A stretch of 5,386 nucleotides of DNA from an uncultured Clostridia bacterium (GTDB taxonomy: Bacteria; Bacillota_A; Clostridia; Oscillospirales; Acutalibacteraceae), in the NCBI GenBank assembly GCA_944380625.1, contig CALWIE010000182.1, positions 1 through 5,386 on the forward strand, in the 5' to 3' direction. Below are positions 1-5,386 of this stretch, one piece after another (position 1 is the stretch's first letter; every line of letters begins with the position of its first letter). Under the pieces are notes generated by a model. It was given only the letters and a program-made list of their open reading frames with translations. It searched no databases and was not told the DNA's origin. The position numbers were made by a program, and so were the translations under genes.

Positions 1-2399
1 TCCCGGACGATTTTTTCATTTAAGAGGACGGCGTCCTCGTAGTTGTAGCCCTCCCAGGTCATAAAGCCGATGAGGGCGTTTTTGCCCAGGCTGATCTCGC
101 CGTTCTTGATGCCGGGGCCGTCGGCGATCACGTCGCCCTCTTCCACTCTCTCCCCCACGGAGACCACGGGGACCTGGTTGATGCAGGTGCTGTGGTTGGA
201 ACGCTGGAACTTGATGATCTCGTAGTCGTCGATGTCCCCGTTGTCGGCGGTGACCCGCACCAGGTTGGCGCTGACGGACTTGACCACGCCGCCCCGCTTT
301 GCCAGCACGCACACGCCGGAGTCCACGCCGGCCTTGTACTCCATGCCGGTGCCCACAATGGGGCTTTCGGTCTTGAGCAGCGGCACGGCCTGCTTCTGCA
401 TGTTGGAGCCCATCAGGGCGCGGTTGGCGTCGTCGTTCTCCAGGAAGGGGATCATGGCGGTGGCCACGGAGACCACCATGCGGGGGCTGATGTCCATGTA
501 GTCCGCCTGGGAGGCGTCTACCTCCACGAACTCGTCCCGGTGACGGCCCACCACCTTGCTGTGGACAAAGCGGCCCTCCTCATCCAGGGGCTCGTTGGCC
601 TGGGCCACAATGAACTCGTCCTCCACGTCGGCGGTCATGTAGACTACTTCCTTGGTGACGATGCCGGTCTCCTTGTCCACCTTGCGGAAGGGGGCCTCGA
701 TGAAGCCGTACTCGTTGATGCGGGCAAAGGTGGCCAGGTAGGAGATCAGGCCGATGTTGGGACCTTCCGGGGTCTCGATGGGGCACATGCGCCCGTAGTG
801 GGTGTAGTGGACGTCCCGGACCTCGAAACTGGCCCGGTCCCGGGACAGGCCGCCGGGGCCCAGGGCGGACAGGCGGCGCTTGTGGGTCAGCTCGGCCAGG
901 GGGTTGGTCTGGTCCATGAACTGGCTAAGGGGCGAGGAACCGAAAAACTCCTTGATGGCGGCCACCACGGGACGGATGTTGATGAGGCTGTGGGGGGTCA
1001 GGGTCTCCAGGTCCTGGGCCTGGAGGGTCATGCGCTCCCGGATGACCCGCTCCAGGCGGGAGAAGCCGATGCGGAACTGGTTCTGCAAAAGCTCGCCCAC
1101 AGACCGGATGCGCCGGTTTCCCAGGTGGTCGATGTCGTCGGTGGTGCCCAGACCCATGGCCAGGCAGTTCATATAGTTGATGGAGGCGAAGATGTCGTCC
1201 ACGGTGATGTGGTTGGGCATCAGGTCGGCCCGGCGGGCCCGGATGGCCTCCTTGAGCTCTTCCCCGCCCTGGGCGGACTCCAGGATCTCCATGAGCACCC
1301 GGTGGCACACCCGCTCGTTGATGCCGCACTCGGCCTTGGCGTCAAAATCCACGTACTTCTGGATGTCCACCATGCCGTTGGAGATCACCTTGACCTCCCG
1401 GTCGCCCACGGTGACCACGGCCACGGTAACGCCGGCGTCGTCCATCTGGTCGGCAAGCTCTTTGGTGACGGTCTGGCCGGCCTCGGCCATCAGCTCCCCG
1501 GTGTTGGGGTTGGCCACGGGCTGGGCCAGCACCTGGCCCACAAGGCGCCCCTCCAGGCGGAGCTTTTTGTTGTACTTGTAGCGGCCCACCCGGGATAGGT
1601 CGTAGCGGCGGGGATCGAAGAATAGGCCGTGGATGTGGGCCTGGGCGCTCTCGATGGTGGGGGGCTCGCTGGGGCGCAGCTTGCGGTAGATCTCAAACAG
1701 CGCCTCTTCCATGGTTTTACAGGTATCCTTCTCAATGGTGGCGCGCATCCTATCGTCGTCGCCAAAGAAGTCCAGGATCTCCTGGTCGGTGCCCAGGCCT
1801 AAGCAGCGGATGAACACCGTGATGGGGATTTTGCGGTTTTTGTCGATGCGCACGTAGAACACGTCGTTGACGTCGTTCTCGTACTCCAGCCAGGCGCCCC
1901 GGTTGGGGATGATGGTGGAGGAGAACAGTTCCTTGCCGGAGCGGTCGTAGTCCATTTTGAAGTACACGCCGGGGGACCGGACCAGCTGGGAGACAATGAC
2001 GCGCTCCGCGCCGTTGATGACAAAGGTGCCGCTGGCGGTCATCAGGGGGAAGTCGCCCATGAAGACCTCGGACTCCTTGATCTCCCCTGTCTCCTTGTTG
2101 AGCAGGCGCGCGGTCACCCGCAGGGCCGCGGCGTAAGTGGCGTCTCGTTCCTTGCATTCGGACACGCTGTAATTGGGCTTGTCGTCGAGCTTGTAGTCCA
2201 CAAAATCGAGCACAAGGTTGTTGTTGAAGTCCGTAATGCCCGAGACGTCCTTGAAAACCTCCCGCAGGCCCTCTGTAAGGAACCAGTTGTAAGAGTTTTT
2301 CTGGACCTCGATCAGGTTCGGCATCTTCAGGACTTCCTCGATTTTGCCAAAGCTCATCCGAGTATTCTTGCCCAATTGAACCGGTTTCACATTCACCAT
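1..2399 (-). CDS. rpoB: DNA-directed RNA polymerase subunit beta, 5' part (799 full codons, C-terminus outside window)
   Basis: Encodes the beta subunit of the bacterial RNA polymerase core, which with beta' forms the active-site cleft. The frame is open from the ATG at 2399 to the left edge. The product begins [17 protein letters not shown] and carries family landmarks in order: MGDFPLMT (114-121), [18 protein letters not shown] (130-147), the rifampicin pocket [13 protein letters not shown] to [12 protein letters not shown] (486-517), [18 protein letters not shown] (534-551), and [14 protein letters not shown] just before the edge. E788-D789 match the conserved Glu-Asp pair of that last motif. 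Roughly the last third is missing because of the window edge, not a defect. The ATG at 2399 was chosen because Clostridial RpoB proteins start this way; GGAG lies 11 nt upstream. An in-frame GTG at 2411, 6 nt after AAGGA, is a less likely alternative that would add four residues. The gene has its own promoter and a long leader, and follows the terminator of the rpoD operon. Confidence 0.98.
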   Translation of the reverse strand, partial: MVNVKPVQLGKNTRMSFGKIEEVLKMPNLIEVQKNSYNWFLTEGLREVFKDVSGITDFNNNLVLDFVDYKLDDKPNYSVSECKERDATYAAALRVTARLLNKETGEIKESEVFMGDFPLMTASGTFVINGAERVIVSQLVRSPGVYFKMDYDRSGKELFSSTIIPNRGAWLEYENDVNDVFYVRIDKNRKIPITVFIRCLGLGTDQEILDFFGDDDRMRATIEKDTCKTMEEALFEIYRKLRPSEPPTIESAQAHIHGLFFDPRRYDLSRVGRYKYNKKLRLEGRLVGQVLAQPVANPNTGELMAEAGQTVTKELADQMDDAGVTVAVVTVGDREVKVISNGMVDIQKYVDFDAKAECGINERVCHRVLMEILESAQGGEELKEAIRARRADLMPNHITVDDIFASINYMNCLAMGLGTTDDIDHLGNRRIRSVGELLQNQFRIGFSRLERVIRERMTLQAQDLETLTPHSLINIRPVVAAIKEFFGSSPLSQFMDQTNPLAELTHKRRLSALGPGGLSRDRASFEVRDVHYTHYGRMCPIETPEGPNIGLISYLATFARINEYGFIEAPFRKVDKETGIVTKEVVYMTADVEDEFIVAQANEPLDEEGRFVHSKVVGRHRDEFVEVDASQADYMDISPRMVVSVATAMIPFLENDDANRALMGSNMQKQAVPLLKTESPIVGTGMEYKAGVDSGVCVLAKRGGVVKSVSANLVRVTADNGDIDDYEIIKFQRSNHSTCINQVPVVSVGERVEEGDVIADGPGIKNGEISLGKNALIGFMTWEGYNYEDAVLLNEKIVR

Positions 2400-2602
2400 T
2401 GGCTCAGCCACTCCAATCCTTGTTATTTTTCCTTTACGCCTGCGGCGGCCCCACCGTGCCTCCCGCCGCGGCACAATTCCCGAGGGCAGGAGCATTTTCC
2501 ACAAAAAAACACATTTTTCCCGCCACACACTTGATTCTCTCAGAACCTTGTGCTATACTTTACAAAAATGTGCAAGTGATAGTCCTACCCATGATGATGC
2601 AG
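2400..2602 (-). promoter_or_regulatory. rpoB 5' leader (about 200 nt untranslated region)
   Basis: This is the predicted untranslated leader between the inferred start site near 2602 and the rpoB ATG. Its 5' half is AT-rich. The half next to the gene is GC-rich and can fold into overlapping alternatives on the RNA strand: CTCCTGCC with GGCGGGAG (2492-2485 with 2467-2460, one G-U pair), GTGCC with GGCAC (2474-2470 with 2460-2456), and GCGGCGG with CCGCCGC (2469-2463 with 2448-2442). They share bases, so they cannot all form together. No U run follows them, so they do not form an intrinsic terminator as written. Ribosome-binding candidates are AAGGA at 2422-2418 and GGAG at 2414-2411. I do not recognise a known riboswitch class. 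The leader boundary depends on the promoter call. Confidence 0.55.
2531..2559 (+). promoter_or_regulatory. Candidate plus-strand sigma-A promoter with extended -10
   Basis: On the plus strand TTGATT (2531-2536) is followed by exactly 17 nt and TATACT (2554-2559). The -10 box is preceded by TGC, which gives the extended TGn motif. The predicted start is near 2566. It faces the rpoB promoter, and the two transcripts would overlap over about 37 nt at their 5' ends. No plus-strand gene follows, but a terminator-like hairpin lies about 90 nt downstream. Promoter-like matches arise by chance in AT-rich leaders, so the call rests on the combination of both boxes, ideal spacing, extended -10 and downstream terminator. 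Confidence 0.38.
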
Positions 2603-2608
2603 TATAAT

Positions 2609-2637
2609 AGTATAGGACAAATATTTGGGTTTGTCAA
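2609..2637 (-). promoter_or_regulatory. rpoB promoter, near-consensus sigma-A type
   Basis: On the minus strand a perfect -35 box TTGACA (2637-2632) is followed by a 17-nt spacer and a -10 box TATACT (2614-2609), one base from consensus. The predicted start of transcription is near 2602. It points at rpoB and sits downstream of the terminator that closes the rpoD operon, so it should be the main promoter for rpoB in this window. The SigA that would read it is encoded about 600 bp away. The spacer contains the 10-bp palindrome CAAATATTTG (2618-2627), a possible operator. Confidence 0.85.
2616..2635. promoter_or_regulatory. Dyad symmetries in the rpoB promoter spacer, possible operator
   Basis: The self-complementary CAAATATTTG (2618-2627) lies between the -35 and -10 boxes. 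An overlapping inverted repeat, GACAAA (2616-2621) and TTTGTC (2630-2635) separated by 8 bp, runs into the -35 box. A protein bound here would compete with RNA polymerase. The Rrf2 regulator encoded just upstream is an obvious candidate ligand, but the sequence does not match an Rrf2 operator I can name with certainty. Confidence 0.35.
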
Positions 2638-2654
2638 GGTCCCTTTGTAAAGTT

Positions 2655-2683
2655 TCCGCCTTTTCAGGCGGATTTTTTCTTTT
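2655..2683 (+). terminator. Intrinsic terminator-like hairpin, plus-strand orientation
   Basis: The plus strand has TCCGCC (2655-2660), a 6-nt loop, and GGCGGA (2667-2672), a perfect 6-bp stem rich in GC. It is followed at once by TTTTTT, C and more T (2673-2683). Read on the minus strand the tail is AAACTTTAC, which is a poor terminator, so the element is directional. It could end the candidate plus-strand RNA, or stop antisense transcription from the rpoB side from entering the rpoD operon. Confidence 0.55.
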
Positions 2684-2696
2684 CCTCCCCCAGGGG

Positions 2697-2737
2697 AAAG
2701 AGAAAACACACCCGCCCTGCCGGCAGGTGTGTTTTTT
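2697..2737 (-). terminator. Intrinsic terminator closing the dnaG-rpoD-rrf2 operon (probably bidirectional)
   Basis: On the minus strand, 7 nt after the regulator's stop codon, AAAACACACC (2735-2726) pairs perfectly with GGTGTGTTTT (2712-2703) around a 13-nt loop. The RNA then continues CTCTTT, so the 3' arm and tail form an interrupted U tract. Read on the plus strand the same stem ends in TTTTTTCTC, so it could also work in that direction. It separates the rpoD operon from the rpoB promoter. Confidence 0.75.
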
Positions 2738-2742
2738 CTCGC

Positions 2743-3171
2743 TTATGTTTCCTCCCCGTCCCCGGCGCAGCCGCAGGGCTCCGGGGCGCAGATCATGGCG
2801 AAGGTGTAGGAGTCCAGCTCCCGGCGGACGTCCTCGGAGATGCTCTCGTAGATCTTGTGCAGGCGGCAGCGGCCTCTGCCGCAGCTGTACTCCTCCTTCT
2901 GGCAGCGGGAGAGCATATAGGGCCCCTCCACCAGCTCGATGACCTGGCGCAGGGTGATCTCCTCCGGAGGCTTTGCCAGGGTGTAGCCCCCCTTGGCCCC
3001 CTTGAAGGAGCAGACCATCCCCTCCGCCACCAGCTCCCGGAGGATCTTCAGGGAAAAGCGCAGGGGGATCTGGGTCTCCTCGGAGATGGTTTTGGCGTCG
3101 CGGCGCTCCGGGTGCTTTGTCAGGTATTCCACAATGCGGACGGCGTAGTCCGCCTCCAATGTCATCACCAT
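2743..3171 (-). CDS. Rrf2-family transcriptional regulator, probable Fe-S cluster type
   Basis: A 142-residue DNA-binding regulator of the Rrf2 family (relatives include IscR, NsrR and CymR). The N-terminal part (about 1-80) is the winged helix-turn-helix: start MVMTLEADYAVRIVEYL, recognition region PLRFSLKILRELVAEG (36-51), and the family hallmark wing KGAKGGYTLAKPPEEITLRQV (57-77). The effector region has C90, C97 and C102 followed by H105, close to the Cys3 (plus His) arrangement that holds an iron-sulphur cluster in IscR and NsrR. The C-terminus adds CAPEPCGC (C128, C133, C135), which I do not recognise as standard. The start ATG has GGAG 11 nt upstream; an ATG at 3165 is the alternative. 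The 24-nt gap to rpoD suggests co-transcription, and a terminator follows directly. No isc, suf or cysteine genes are present to name its regulon, so no symbol is given. Confidence 0.95.
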   Translation of the reverse strand: MVMTLEADYAVRIVEYLTKHPERRDAKTISEETQIPLRFSLKILRELVAEGMVCSFKGAKGGYTLAKPPEEITLRQVIELVEGPYMLSRCQKEEYSCGRGRCRLHKIYESISEDVRRELDSYTFAMICAPEPCGCAGDGEET

Positions 3172-3195
3172 AGGGTTCTAAGCTCCACTGTTTGG

Positions 3196-4290
<1,095 letters not shown>

Positions 4291-4328
4291 ATTGTAACCA
4301 TTCCTTTCTTATTCCAAAGGGTTTCCCC

Positions 4329-5386
4329 TTACTTTTGACTGCGCAGCTGTTCCAGATAGCGCCGCAGGTCCTCCCGCGAGGCCCCCTGGATCTCCTGGGG
4401 GCTGGAAAAAGCCCCCTCCCGCCGGAGGATGTTTTGAAAGCCCTCCACGTCCTCCCAGGTGGGAGGGGCGTCCCGGTGCTCCGCCAGGACCCGGGAAAGC
4501 TCGGAAAGCTCTTCCCCGGAGAGATCCCCCGCCAGGTCGGAGAGGGTGATTTCGCCCTGTTTAGTCTTGCCCAATAGCAAAAGGTATACTCTGCGCCCCC
4601 ACTGGGTGACGAAGTTTTCCGGGGGCAGGGCCCCCCGGAGGGCCCCCGCCTTGTCCTGGTGGCGGAAAAGGTAGGCGAGTATCCCCTCCTCCGCCAGGGC
4701 GGCCCGCATATGCTTGCCCTTGTCCGGGTTGGCCACCGTGCGGGCGGCCGCCACCTGCTGCTGGGAGCGGAGCTCCTCCCGCCGGCGCTGCCGGGCCCGG
4801 AACCCCGCCGCCCGTTTGGCGGAGGCCAAAATGCTCTCCTTGCCCACGCCGGTCTCCTCGCTGAGCCTGCCGGCGTACAGGTCCTGCTCCATGGGGTCCC
4901 CCAGGGCGCCCAGCACCTGCTCCACCGCCTCTTGGAGGTAGCGCTTTTTCCCGTCGTCAGTGGAGAGGTCGTGCTTTTCCCGCAGGGTGTCCAGCCGGTA
5001 CTCGGTGTCGTTGCCGCTCTGCTCCAGCAGCCGGCGGAACCGCACCGGCCCGTCCTGGGGGTCGGAGCGGAAAAACTCGTCCGGGTCCTTGTTGCCCGGC
5101 ACGGTGACCACCCGCACCAGCAGCCCCGCCTTCTTCAGGATGGGGATGGCCCGCTGGGTGGCCCGCCGCCCGGCCTCGTCGGAATCGTAGCAGATGACCG
5201 CCTCGTCGGCGTAGCGGCGGATGATCCGGGCCTGCTCCTCCGTGAGAGAGGTGCCCAAAGAGGCGATGGCGTTTGTAAACCCCGCCCGATGCAGGGCGAT
5301 CACGTCCATATAGCCCTCGGCGAGGATCAGCTGCCGGGAGCCGGAATCCTTGGCGAAGTTCATGGCGAACAGGCCGCTGCTCTTGT
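4329..5386 (-). CDS. dnaG: DNA primase DnaG, 3' part (C-terminal 351 residues; N-terminus outside window)
   Basis: Synthesises RNA primers for Okazaki fragments and for replication starts, working with the replicative helicase. The frame is open at the right edge, and an internal Met at 5363 is not the start: the residues before it (KSSGLFA) continue the family sequence. The visible part begins inside the catalytic core with the TOPRIM motif AEGYMDVIALHRAGF (Glu at about residue 23 of the fragment), then ASLGTSLT and the acidic metal-binding stretch ICYDSDEAG (Asp at 67 and 69), and VPGNKDPDEF. The Arg- and Gln-rich linker (FRARQRRREELRSQQQ) precedes a divergent helical C-terminal domain that should bind the DnaB-type helicase. 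The zinc-finger domain and first part of the core are missing because of the edge. The gene ends with TAA at 4329, 38 nt before rpoD, and is probably co-transcribed with it. Confidence 0.97.
   Translation of the reverse strand, partial: KSSGLFAMNFAKDSGSRQLILAEGYMDVIALHRAGFTNAIASLGTSLTEEQARIIRRYADEAVICYDSDEAGRRATQRAIPILKKAGLLVRVVTVPGNKDPDEFFRSDPQDGPVRFRRLLEQSGNDTEYRLDTLREKHDLSTDDGKKRYLQEAVEQVLGALGDPMEQDLYAGRLSEETGVGKESILASAKRAAGFRARQRRREELRSQQQVAAARTVANPDKGKHMRAALAEEGILAYLFRHQDKAGALRGALPPENFVTQWGRRVYLLLLGKTKQGEITLSDLAGDLSGEELSELSRVLAEHRDAPPTWEDVEGFQNILRREGAFSSPQEIQGASREDLRRYLEQLRSQK

Larger units (their letters stand above)
2557..2653. repeat. 10-bp perfect inverted repeat flanking the rpoB promoter
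   Basis: ACTTTACAAA at 2557-2566 is the exact reverse complement of TTTGTAAAGT at 2644-2653. The arms are 77 bp apart and bracket the rpoB -35 box, -10 box and start site. One arm lies upstream of the rpoB transcript and the other overlaps the candidate plus-strand -10, so neither predicted RNA holds both arms. A pair of DNA-binding sites is more plausible than an RNA stem. Chance is possible. Confidence 0.5.
2566..2683 (+). ncRNA. Candidate small or antisense RNA opposite the rpoB promoter
   Basis: A transcript from the plus-strand promoter-like element would start near 2566 and stop in the T tract after 2672, giving about 115 nt. It would include a stem GTCCTA with TAGGAC (2582-2587 and 2613-2618) and end in the terminator hairpin. 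It is complementary to the first 37 nt or so of the rpoB leader and would be transcribed across the rpoB promoter, so antisense pairing or promoter interference are possible roles. It contains a 19-codon frame starting at three tandem ATGs (2591) and ending TAA at 2650, with no visible ribosome-binding site, so I do not call it coding. No known RNA family is recognised. Confidence 0.28.

Noticed and set aside
192..1598. A 468-codon open frame on the plus strand opposite rpoB
   Set aside because: It is antisense to an unbroken, motif-rich rpoB. Its His-, Val- and Gly-rich, low-complexity product is what the complement of GC-biased codons gives, and no ribosome-binding site or family motif is seen.
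2603..2608. A perfect TATAAT on the plus strand next to the rpoB -10 box
   Set aside because: The position 17 nt upstream reads TAGTCC, not a -35 box, and no TGn precedes it. It is probably part of the AT-rich melting region of the minus-strand promoter.
2399..2650. An 83-codon plus-strand frame across the intergenic region
   Set aside because: No ribosome-binding site is visible at its start or at the three tandem ATGs near its end, and it runs antisense to the rpoB leader. Only its 3' part could lie on the candidate plus-strand RNA.
2678..2700. A possible CTTTTCC / GGGAAAG hairpin between the two terminators
   Set aside because: It is a weak stem with a wobble pair and overlaps the T tract of one terminator and the tail of the other. 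No separate function is supported.

Overview
The window is a GC-rich stretch of a low-copy core chromosomal locus. All of its genes lie on the minus strand and read from right to left: the 3' part of dnaG (DNA primase), a complete rpoD/sigA (primary sigma factor), a complete Rrf2-family iron-sulphur type regulator, and the first two thirds of rpoB (RNA polymerase beta subunit). The protein sequences look like Firmicutes, class Clostridia. The primase-sigma gene pair is the usual Gram-positive order, SigA is a short 364-residue form, and the RpoB N-terminus is of Clostridial type. High GC with Clostridial proteins suggests an Oscillospiraceae-like gut bacterium (Flavonifractor, Lawsonibacter, Oscillibacter or Intestinimonas type). 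This placement is an inference from protein flavour, not a search result.

Layout: 5386-4329 is dnaG, open at the right edge. After a 38-nt gap, 4290-3196 is rpoD. After a 24-nt gap, 3171-2743 is the Rrf2 regulator. Tight spacing and the absence of internal terminators suggest one operon, ending at an intrinsic terminator at about 2737-2697. From 2742 to 2400 lies a 343-bp intergenic region, the most information-rich non-coding part of the window. It holds that terminator, a near-consensus promoter for rpoB (TTGACA-17-TATACT), a leader of about 200 nt with GC-rich alternative hairpins, and several dyad symmetries around the promoter. On the opposite strand it holds a promoter-like element followed by a terminator-like hairpin with a T tract, which could define an antisense or small RNA of about 115 nt. 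From 2399 leftwards rpoB stays open to the left edge.

Functionally the window joins replication priming (DnaG), promoter recognition (SigA) and the RNA polymerase catalytic core (RpoB), with a possible redox or iron-sulphur sensor between them. No mobile element, CRISPR array, tRNA or rRNA was seen, and no new defence or biosynthetic system. The points worth a second look are the rpoB intergenic region and the placement of rpoB downstream of the dnaG-rpoD operon instead of directly after rplL.
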